27,802 bases of DNA from Chara braunii (lineage: Eukaryota > Streptophyta > Charophyceae > Charales > Characeae). The stretch lies in contig BFEA01000517.1 of assembly GCA_003427395.1 (NCBI GenBank), forward strand, positions 748,483 through 776,284, written 5' to 3'. A program made the translations under genes and the position numbers. This document shows, one piece after another, positions 19,496-27,200 of the stretch. The notes under the pieces were generated by a model that ran no database searches, was not told the origin of the DNA, and was given only the letters and a program-made list of their open reading frames with translations. Within the stretch, counting starts at the first letter, position 1. Every line of letters begins with the position of its first letter.

Positions 19496-21712
19496 TCAGC
19501 AATGATGGTGTGTGGTGTGTCTGATCTCCGCCTTTACTTTATTAATAATAGCCTTCCTCGAGAGGTGGGAGTTCCTAAACACCTGATTATTACGGTCATC
19601 CCAGATGACCCCAAAAATGATTCCCCAAACCACATGGGCCACGTACCCCCAACCCACCGTTGCAGACAAGCTCCTTGGAAGGATTCCTAACAGAATCCAG
19701 TTTTCGTTCCACAGGAAGATGTCCTTAGTAATCTGCTTCCATCGATGTTCCCACCACGTCCATATTCTGCTAGACAAGGGGCAAGCATGCCACAGATGAT
19801 TCGTGGTTTCCCATATCCAATTGCTGAGCCCACAAATAGGAGAGATCTCCATACCTCTGGAATGTCACCAGACTGCCGAGGCTGTCACCAGTAGCGAGTG
19901 TAACATTAAAATACTAGCTTGTTTCTGAGACGGCAGAGTCTTCAAATGCTTCCAATATGACAACAGATGTCCTTTTGTTATGACCGGTAGTGCTTGCGCC
20001 TCCCTTCTCTTCAGTATGATCTCAGTCGGTTGCTTCTTACTCTTCTGCCGAATTAGTTCTACTCCTCTTCTGGTTGAGTATGCACTCAGGCCGGTAAACT
20101 TACGGGTCCTTGGATCAGACCAACCCACTGCGCAGGGGTTCGCTGCCATATCCAGCATCGCTTTCCCTTTTGCCAGCACTCTGACTTCAGGGTAGCTGTC
20201 TGTGATACTGTTCGCATTTCCCCCTGCGGGTCCTCATTTGGTTCGAACCTCTGTTACTATCTGAGTGGTACTCTTTAGAGACGTAACTAATTTCTTCTCT
20301 TTAAAGCACAATAGTCTAGAGTAAGACCCTGTTGCCGTTTCCGACCATACCTCTACCTCGTACCCTCCACTCGGTTCAGGCCCTAGCACATTCCAATACT
20401 CTTGCAGTTGCTGCTGGTTCTGCTGTGAATGCTGCTGCGGAGTGTTTACCACCTTGAGCCAACGGCTCCCGGATATCTGTCCATTAAGAAGTCAAATCCA
20501 TCGTTGTGGAAGCGCGTTCTGGATATCCGCCAAGTGCTCTTCTACATTCCGTAAATACCGCTCAACCCATGCCCTCCCAAAACAACCACGGGAGTCATGA
20601 GCCGAAAAGGGAGTGTTCCCAGGGCCACACAGCAGCTCATTCTCGAATATGGGTTGCATCAGTACTTCTTCCAGGGAGTCTGGGTCCACCGAGTTAACAG
20701 GTAGAAGTTTGGACCAGGCATGCCGAACATCTCTCCAAAACCCTATACTTTGGACGCTTCTGGCTATAGGATTTAATAAACATGCAGCTCCAGACATCAG
20801 CGGGGTGGCTCAAGCTCCATTCTACACTGAGTATATACTCTGCCAGCCAAATCCATGCATGTTTGTATTCTGCTAGCATGGCTTTGATCGGCCACTTTGC
20901 CAAGAGTGCAGTATTTTGACACTTAGGGTCCAATATACCAAACCCCCCTTCTTCTCTAAGGGAATGACACCGTTTCCCAGGCTACTTCAGAGAGAAAACC
21001 ATCCTCTTCGGTTGCCTTTGGTTTCCATGGGAATTTGGAGGCCCTGTGTCTTATCTTTTTGTACGCCTGATCCCCCAGACGGTGGACTTGAAGCGGATAC
21101 CACAGGATAGAAAAGGCTGAAGAGGTAAGCACCAATGCTCGACCAAGGACCGACAGGTGACGCGTGTAGTCCCATTTGTCAATTCTTTGGCAGACTTTCT
21201 CCACCAGCAAATGATCCTGCAGGTCTGAATTGTCAGAGAGAGAGACTTGAACCCCCAAATAACGGTCAGAAGTCTCCGCGGGTATACGCCTCATACCCCA
21301 ATCAACTTGCAATTGAAATTGCGCAGGCAAGAAAAACACTGACTTGTTCAAGTTTATTGAGGCCTCAGATAGTATAAGCATATTCAGTAAGTACATTGCG
21401 AATGAACAGCAAGGAATTTTTCTCATTCAGACAAGTTATTGTTAAATCATCAGCCAGGGCAGGGCCCCCCCCTTTCCATTGAAAGTAATTGTGCAGTTCC
21501 AACCCTGTAATCTGATCATTAAATCTTGTATTGTCCAACATGACTTCCAGATGTAAAACGAATAGGAGTGGGGCTAGAGGGCAACCTTGCCTCAGTGAGC
21601 GGGATAGGTTAAATTCCTGGGACAAGTGATTATTGACCATTACCATCGCAGTAGAGGTCGAGTACATTACTGAAACCCATCTGCAGAAGTTCGGCCCAAA
21701 ACCCAAAATGAA
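19496..21712 (-). pseudogene. LINE C/E ORF2, 3' half (RT motif B to C-terminus), broken
   Basis: Coding similarity starts at LGFGPNFCRW (about 21712). It continues through SLRQGCPLAPLLF and ALADDLTITC, which carries the catalytic DD of motif C. Further blocks are LSEASINLNKSVFFLP, SDRYLGVQVSL, LLAKWPIKAM, FGRAWVERYL and a zinc segment, CGLSNWIWETTNHLWHACP. The C-terminal block has VVWGIIFGVIWDDRNNQVF. In the zinc segment the second cysteine seen in LINE B (CVRC) is serine (CGLS), so one ligand is missing. Lesions are frameshifts near 21385, 20955 and 20755 and in-frame stops near 20492, 20234 and 19865. It is the continuation of the ORF2 whose 5' half lies inverted at 23342-25239. Confidence 0.85.
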
Positions 21713-22559
21713 TTTAGCCGAGATGAAATGTTTTAATAGTACGGGTAAACCAAAAATTTTCTGGGTTCGCTGTTTGAATGTCCCGATGCAGTTGTTGGCT
21801 GCTCTTCATATTGCAGTGGAACGAAATTTTGGGAAAGTCATCAAACTGCATCCGTTTGAGGAATTCGCCAATGAGCCAGAGTTAGGCAACGTCCGTTTCG
21901 ATTTGGAACCGGTGGCTGAGCTGCGCGTTAGGAAGAAGATAATCGTGGGGATCCCCAAAAAAGGGGAATACCACGTGGAGGTGATTTCAACAGCCACCCC
22001 ATGGTGCAATACTTGTCGTATGCACTATCACACAGAGACGGACAAGTGCTGCCCGGCAATGGATACACATCCATTCGTCGACCCCTCCACGAAGGAGCCC
22101 CTCCCTCTTCCCCCTTTTTCAGGGTTTGTGCCTTTGGGTCAGATGGTACCTACATCTGGATGGAACAGATATCAAAAACGAACAGGCAGGAAGGTAGGGG
22201 GAGCAAGGCAAAGTTCGGCAGCTGGAACCTTGGGAACCAAAAATGACCCAACGAAATTCTCCAAAGGGTTTCAGCAAGGAGACGGGAAAGAAAAAGGTCC
22301 TTCGGGCAAATCTGACAAAAACTCTCAAACGAGTAAATCCTCAATCGGACAGAAAGTTGGACGGAAAAACCCTGAACCAACCACATCGGGACTGTCAGAG
22401 AAATCCGAAAATTCCGACACGGTCATGAAAGATGCTCAGAAATGTCCAGTTAATAATGTTAATATCGATGTTGCTGATGCGGAAGCGTCCAGAGCTGTGG
22501 AGGACCGGAGGAAGGACAGCAGGGCTAAAACATCGAAGGGCCCTAGTTCATCCCGTTGA
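21708..22559 (+). pseudogene. LINE C/E ORF1, 5'-truncated, RNA-binding zinc-knuckle protein
   Basis: The frame is open across the inversion joint. Element sequence probably begins around 21692 (FGPKPKMN), and the first ATG is at 21708. It ends at TGA 22557-22559 with no internal lesion. FWVRCLNVPMQLL aligns with FFRVRVIQVPISVL of the ORF at 777, and NVRFDLEPVAEL follows. The knuckle W-C-x2-C-x4-H-x6-C-P is at about 22002-22055. A long tail rich in G, K, S and T follows, typical of nucleic-acid-binding ORF1 tails. About 170 N-terminal residues found in the ORF at 777 are absent because of truncation at the inversion joint. The middle ORF starts 17 nt downstream. Confidence 0.75.
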
Positions 22560-22576
22560 AAAGATCCCGTATCTCA

Positions 22577-23364
22577 ATGGAATTAGAGTCAAAAGAGCAA
22601 AGACGAAAAGGGTCTGAGGCGTCCAACTCTAGTTGCAGTTGTGATTCAAGCAGAGGATCAGGGGACAAAGGAGGAAATCCAAAGAAAGGGTCTATCGTTC
22701 TGTCTGCAGCAGGCCCGATACGGTCGTTATCTAAAGACCAGATGGCTCTTCCTAGGCTCTTGGTTCCTGTGATTTCAGTGGCAGGGGACAATCAGGTGGT
22801 ATTTCTGACCAGGACAAACGTAAGGGAGCAGTATCCCTCCCCTCCACCTTTTTGGGAATGAAGGATTGCTTGACTGAATCATTCATCTCTCGTAAGGTGA
22901 AAGGGCTTATTCATGAGGGTCTGTCGATCAGGATGATTCCTAATCTGAACATCGGAATACACACTGTGGAAAGAAATAATGATCCAGTCGCACGAATATA
23001 CGTGGCCTGCATGGAGGGAAAGGTGAATGATGTTCAGATTTCGAATATGGAACGAGCAGGATTCACTTGGACACCGATGGGCCACTTGTCTTCCCCCGTA
23101 AATGAGACTTTGAACATGATTAGTATCACAGATGAGTTTTCTGCCACTGCTATAGCAGAGTGGCTGCAGTCTGCATCTCAAAGAGAAGTACTCTTCGGGT
23201 CCTCCTTCCTTAGCTATCTCCGTCTCCCCTGGGATTGTTCTGATAGTAGAAGCAGGGGAAATGCAGGGAAGGAGCCCCGGTTCAAATCCTCATCATTGGT
23301 CGAAAACCGAATCCAAACACAGGGCGGTGCTTCAGGGGTAAATGCCCCCAAAGCACAGGATTAA
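22577..23364 (+). pseudogene. LINE C/E middle ORF (ORF1b), unknown function, one frameshift
   Basis: The ATG at 22577 opens a frame to 22861. A one-base shift at the TTTTT run near 22849-22853 moves into a second frame that runs to TAA at 23362-23364. Joined, it would give roughly 260 residues. The N-terminus is serine/lysine-rich and low complexity. The rest is globular-looking (LLVPVISVAGDNQVVFLTR; GFTWTPMGHLSSPVNETL; SATAIAEWLQ). Its last 100 residues resemble the middle ORFs of LINE B (to 14621) and LINE A (to 7875). I recognise no known family. The reading frame overlaps the start of ORF2 by 23 nt. Confidence 0.6.
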
Positions 23365-25239
23365 TATCACCACGTGGAATGTTTGCGGTCTTTGTGATAC
23401 AGGGACTAGGAGAAAGAGGGAAAGACTCAAAACTTGGATGCATGAGAAGAAAACACATATAATGTGTCTGCAGGAAACCAAGCAAGATGAGGTACGAATT
23501 GCGGGGATAAACTGGTGGAATGGTCCGCAGTTTTGGTCACCCGCGCGGGGTACCAGAGGAGGTGTGGGGATCTTGTTCCATAGAGACTTCGATATTTGTG
23601 TTACCGACTGTATGCCTGATCTATGGGGCCGTTGGGTATGGGTCCAATTTTCATTTTCTGAAGAATTGTGGGCGGTAATGTCCGTATATGTACCTGCTAC
23701 CTACAACGAAAGGTTAGCCTTCTTGGCAGAACTTCCCGCGATTTTACCAGATAGTCCTAATCTAATGATTGCAGCTGACTGGAATACGGTATTCAACCCG
23801 GGACTGGATTCTCCAAAAGTCGAACCAATTCGAGCCGATGGACGTTTACTGCATGCATTGATGGAATCACAACGGTTGATGGATGCTTACAGAATTCTCC
23901 ATCCAGACTATCAGGAGTACACATGGCATGGTTCACAAGTTCCACCAGTCAGGCGAAGATTCGATTTCTTTCTGGTTAGAGGGTCACTTTGGGATAGATG
24001 TCTGAGGGTAGAAATTGGTACTGCCTCCATGTCAGATCACTACCCAGTAACAGCGGAACTGGATGCCCAGGATCCACCCAATGTAGGGAAAGCTCCTTTC
24101 CGTCTAAATACCGAGCATCTAAGAGACAAGGAACTGCTGCACTGGGCGGACAAACACTGGGGAAAATGGCAGGAAGCACGCCCCCTTTTCACCGACACGG
24201 AATCCTGGTTCGAGACTGGTCTGAACATTATGAAAAATTATTTTGAAGTCTTTTCCAGGATTAAAACTATAGAAGGAAACCGTGCGGAACAGAAACTGAC
24301 TGATAGGGTCAAGCGGGCGGAGAACAGTTTTGGGATCCACCCTATCTCGGACGCCTATTGGACGGTGGTACGGAAGAAAGCTCTTACAGAATTGGACAAC
24401 CTGGAAATAGCTCAGCAGGTCAAGTGGAAGGCTTGGCTACATCAAAAAGCAATCATTACAAATGATAGACTCAATCGGGATACATTCCGCAGGTTAATCT
24501 TGAGGAAGACTAAGCCTCTGATCCGGGAATTGTCTCACCCCTTTTCAAGATCTGCCCCAGTTAAGTCTGATCCACTGGGCATGAGTCAATATGCCCAATT
24601 GTATTTTGTTGATATTTTAACTACTAGACGTCCAAATGACTCATTTCAAACTGATTTGAGGGTAATATCACCCTTTTGGTCCAATTCTAAAGCCAAGCTG
24701 GTAACTGCAGGGAAGTTGGATCTTGATCGACCCTTTACGCTGGAGGAATTGAGGTATGCCGCAGAACAAATGGCATCAGGAAAATGCCCAGGGTCTGATG
24801 GTTTGCCTGTGGAAGTGTACCTGGCACTGTGGGATTCACTTGGCCCAGCACTTGTAGAGGTATACAATGGCGTGTTAACAGGTGGGTCATTGTCCAAAGG
24901 TATGCAAAAAGGGATTATAACCTTGCTCTACAAAAAAGGCAATAAGCTAGATATTAGAAACTGGAGACCAATATCTCTACTAAACGTCTCGTATGAAATT
25001 CTTGCTAAAACCTTGGCCCTGCGTTTGGCCAGATACTTACCAGACTTAGTGGGACCAGAGCACGGAGCGTTCGTGAAACATAGATCTATTATGGAAAACA
25101 GAAATGTGACATTGCTGCTGCCATCCAAGCATTAGAAATTATAGCCCAGGAAGACAGAAATGTGACCATTCTTCTTATTGATATGGAAAAGGCCTACGAC
25201 AAAGTGGGTTGGGCGTTCGTAGGTACAACATTAACACAC
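23342..25239 (+). pseudogene. LINE C/E ORF2, 5' half (endonuclease and RT to motif A)
   Basis: ATG at 23342 (MPPKHRINITTWNVCGL). The endonuclease looks intact: WNVCGL, CLQETK, SVYVP, AADWNTVFNPG, RRRFDFFLV and MSDHYPV. RT blocks follow: GKCPGSDGLP, KGNKLDIRNWRPISLLN, LARYLPDLVG and motif A LLIDMEKAYDKVGWAF (about 25171-25218). The frame is open for 597 codons and then hits TAG at 25133-25135. The cause is an 11-nt insertion (AGAAATGTGAC, 25100-25110) repeated from 25156-25166. Without it the frame would continue into motif A. The coding similarity ends at 25239, the inversion end, and the rest of the RT lies on the other strand at 19496-21712. This is the best preserved ORF2 segment in the window. 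Confidence 0.9.
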
Positions 25240-25250
25240 GTGGGCTACTT
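25240..25250. repeat. Right copy of 11-bp target-site duplication
   Basis: GTGGGCTACTT matches 18926-18936 exactly. It begins where ORF2 similarity to LINE B stops. Related words (GTGGGCTTCTT at about 25468, GTGGGCTACT at about 25493) occur further right, so chance similarity must be kept in mind. Confidence 0.55.
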
Positions 25251-25356
25251 CATAAACAAAGAAGAACAGGGAAAAAAAGAAGGCCGTGTCGATCACAGCA
25301 GCCCCAGGCACTTCACAGTTATTTTTATTATTTCCTTTTATCAAGATTCAAACTTC
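25251..25356. other. Flanking DNA, no gene
   Basis: About 100 bp of A/T-rich unique sequence lie between the LINE end and the poly(A) insertion. If the twin-priming reading is right, this is the pre-insertion flank that once adjoined 18925. Confidence 0.4.
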
Positions 25357-25366
25357 GGTCTGTTTT

Positions 25367-25404
<38 letters not shown>

Positions 25405-25413
25405 GGTCTGTTT
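25357..25413 (+). mobile_element. Poly(A)-only insertion flanked by a 9-bp direct repeat
   Basis: A 35-A run (25368-25402) lies between two copies of GGTCTGTTT (25357-25365 and 25405-25413). No retroposon body lies between the left copy and the run. The simplest reading is target-primed reverse transcription that copied only the tail, leaving a target-site duplication. Confidence 0.55.
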
Positions 25414-25502
25414 ATCTGACTTTATCAATAATTCACGGGTAGCCATTCACCCACATGGCATGGGTAAGTGGGCTTCTTTAGATTTATTAGTTGTGGGCTA
25501 CT

Positions 25503-25687
25503 GCCCCCTCCCTCCTCCCCCCCGGGCCCAAGTCCCACTAGCAGCGTTGAGCTACCTCAACGCCTGAATCTGGACGTGTTTGTGGAGATGTGCAGTTCAG
25601 GAAACTCAACACCATTTCTGCACATCTCCGCAAAAGCGTCCAGATTCAGGCGTTGAGGTAGCTAGTGGGACTTGGCCCCCTCCCTCC
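25503..25687. mobile_element. Foldback element with near-perfect 148-nt hairpin
   Basis: The left arm (25528-25594) and right arm (25619-25675) are complementary over about 57 bp, apart from a 10-nt insert in the left arm (25542-25551) and about three substitutions. Two of those would be G:U pairs in RNA. The loop is 24 nt. GCCCCCTCCCTCC occurs directly at 25503-25515 and 25675-25687, flanking the hairpin like a 13-bp target-site duplication. The structure fits a small foldback MITE. Its RNA could also act as a small-RNA precursor. Confidence 0.65.
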
Positions 25688-25821
25688 AGTATAATGACCC
25701 TGAGAAACCAACCCTGAAAATTTAGGGGCGCTGTTAACCGCTTCTCGGTGTAGGGTGGACGTGAAGAACGGGAAAGTGGGTTGTTGGTTCAGATTAAAGG
25801 AAATCACATTCATTATACCAG

Positions 25822-25911
25822 ATCAAAACATTTTGCACAAGTATGTGCAGATCAAAACATTTTTTATTATTATTATTATTTTTTTTAATCAAAACATTTT
25901 GCACAAGTATG
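25822..25911 (+). repeat. Direct repeat around a (TTA)n microsatellite
   Basis: A 24-bp word beginning ATCAAAACATTTTGCACAAG occurs at 25822-25845 and 25888-25911. A shorter partial copy lies at about 25851-25862, and (TTA)n followed by a T run occupies 25863-25886. No coding meaning is seen. Confidence 0.75.
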
Positions 25912-25992
25912 GAGATTGGAAGGCGAAAAAAGAAAAGAAAAGAAAAAGAAAAACAAGAAAGCGTGCTGGGCTTGTCAACAAATTCAAAACGG

Positions 25993-26049
25993 ACTCTGAT
26001 CAACGGGACAGAATCGCCGGGAACTCTAATCAACGGGCCGGAATCGCCG
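25993..26049 (+). repeat. Two tandem copies of a 29-bp unit
   Basis: Units at 25993-26020 and 26022-26049 share CTCTRATCAACGGG and GAATCGCCG, with few differences. No gene is linked to them. Confidence 0.65.
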
Positions 26050-26151
26050 CGATGCTTCACAAGATCAGGGAGGGTACAGTGACCGGCTGCCCAGTCGACG
26101 AAAGCCTGGTCATGCTGAAACGTGAACTCGGGCTTCAGTCGTACCCGGCAG

Positions 26152-26498
26152 TGATGTTCGCGAAGGTGCCACGCTGTTCTTCCAAGAAGCGTGCCCCCGA
26201 GTGGGAAGAGCAAGTCAAAAAGGGTACTCGAATCCGACTAGGAATGAGTAGGTTGTGGTCTGAGCTTCTTGCGGTCCATCTGCTGCAGCCGGTTTGGTTT
26301 TGTCTTTGTTTTTTTTTTTCCTTCTTGTGATGTTCGCGAAGGTATAGCGCTGTTCTTCCAAGCAGCGTGCCCCCAAGTGGGAAGAGCAAGTCGAAAAGGG
26401 TCCTCAATTACGAACGAGTACTAGGTTGTGATCTCAGCTTCTTGCGGTCCATCCGCTGCAGCAGGTTTGGTTTTGTCTTTGTTTTTCTTTTCTTTTTA
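26152..26498 (+). repeat. 176-bp tandem duplication
   Basis: TGATGTTCGCGAAGGT starts copies at 26152 and 26328. Each copy continues through CTGTTCTTCCAAG, GTGGGAAGAGCAAGTC and CTTCTTGCGGTCCATC to GGTTTGGTTTTGTCTTTG and a T-rich end. Divergence between the two copies is moderate. No frame is maintained across both copies, so it looks non-coding. Confidence 0.85.
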
Positions 26499-26500
26499 AA

Positions 26501-26789
26501 TTGGGAAAGGTCATAAAACCTCCCCACGGCGAAACCTTCGGATTCACACCCCCCCCAAACCGGGCAAAAAGTGCTGCACAGGCCCTGAAATGACTTTTGG
26601 CATCATTTTTGCACCTCTGTAAAACACTTTCCCGCCATTTTTGCACAATGGGCATCACCAGCCCAGCCAGGGTGCAAAAATGACAGCAAAACAGTCTTTT
26701 GGGGGGCTCAAACACATCTAGCCCCGCTTGGGGGGGGAATCAATACACAGGTTTCGCCGGGAGGAGGTTTTTATAAAATTTCCCTTAAA
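26501..26789. mobile_element. Foldback MITE-like element, 284 bp
   Basis: The left arm from 26503 (GGGAAAGGTCATAAAACCTC) and the reverse complement of the right arm from 26784 (GGGAAATTTTATAAAAACCT) match imperfectly for about 115 bp. Shared blocks include CGGCGAAACCT, CCCCCCCAA and CATTTTTGCACC. About 50 bp of loop remain. TTAAA lies at 26496-26500 and again at 26785-26789, a possible 5-bp target-site duplication. No coding sequence is present. The family is not assigned. Confidence 0.7.
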
Positions 26790-26822
26790 CCACTAATACC
26801 TTTGCCGGTTCGGAAAATAGCG

Positions 26823-26845
26823 GGCCTCCGACCTTTCCGGAGGCC
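26823..26845. repeat. Perfect 8-bp hairpin
   Basis: GGCCTCCG and CGGAGGCC are separated by 7 nt. It lies in a GC-rich stretch (26800-26930) with no gene. Confidence 0.6.
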
Positions 26846-27038
26846 GAAACAAAATAACGGCGGCCGATTAAGATTTATCAACGGCAGCCGTCGTCGGGCC
26901 CGGCCTCCAAATTCTTCGGGGACGGGCTTTCTCCCTCATTCCTGAAGCGGCAAGGTACTAGCGGCTTAAGTTTTAAATTTTTGCCTTTAGTCAGACCTTT
27001 GTCCTTAAGTTTGCTGTCCGTTCGGTGTACCCTGCAGC
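26846..27038. other. No gene seen
   Basis: A GC-rich half (CGG/GGCC-rich) passes into T-rich sequence before the poly(T) at 27039. No frame or repeat could be supported. Confidence 0.4.
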
Positions 27039-27200
27039 TTTTTTTTTTTTTTTAATACAAAAAAGGAGTATATCCTATCATCACAGGCTGGGAAACGGGC
27101 CCAGCGTCCCTCACATCAATAACCACGGCCCACAGGGATGAGCCAGGCTCTCCGTCCTGGATTAACCCCACGGTGGTTGAGCACCCGTCAGCCTGCAACG
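27039..27200 (-). mobile_element. 3' end of an unidentified minus-strand retroposon (copy 2)
   Basis: A T run at 27039-27053 is the poly(A) tail on the minus strand, preceded there by TTTTTTGTATT. About 40 bp further in lies the block with GGGACGCTGG and CCCGTTT shared with copy 1 at 1670-2040. Looser similarity continues to about 27160. The element body would extend to the right, possibly beyond the window. Confidence 0.45.

Larger units (their letters stand above)
18937..25239 (-). mobile_element. LINE C/E: one insertion with 5' inversion (twin priming)
   Basis: Two LINE parts meet head to head near 21692-21712. The left part is the minus-strand 3' half of ORF2, starting at LGFGPNFCRW. The right part is a plus-strand ORF1, middle ORF and 5' half of ORF2, ending at WAFVGTTLTH. 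In the related LINE B these two pieces are consecutive (WAFVFRTLES, then MGFGQGFCTW), so the two breakpoints coincide in the parent element. Tail T-rich DNA lies at 18937-18966, and an 11-bp direct repeat flanks the whole. This is the structure expected when the second target strand primes on the element RNA (twin priming). The inverted part is 5'-truncated within ORF1. Confidence 0.75.

Noticed and set aside
20238-20248. GGTTCGAACC as a possible tRNA/SINE B box
   Set aside because: It lies within ORF2 coding of LINE C/E (minus strand), and no tRNA-like structure surrounds it.
23279-23291. GGTTCAAATCC, a tRNA B-box-like word, as evidence of a tRNA or SINE
   Set aside because: It lies inside the middle ORF of LINE C/E. 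I see no A box, no cloverleaf arms and no tail at a proper distance.
23279-25135. Interpreting LINE C/E as an active element
   Set aside because: ORF1 is truncated, the middle ORF has a frameshift, ORF2 has the 11-nt insertion and its second half is on the other strand.
25755-26330. A 191-codon plus-strand open frame
   Set aside because: It runs through two direct repeats, a (TTA)n tract and half of the 176-bp duplication. It has no recognisable motif, and an opposite-strand frame covers the same DNA. It looks like chance.
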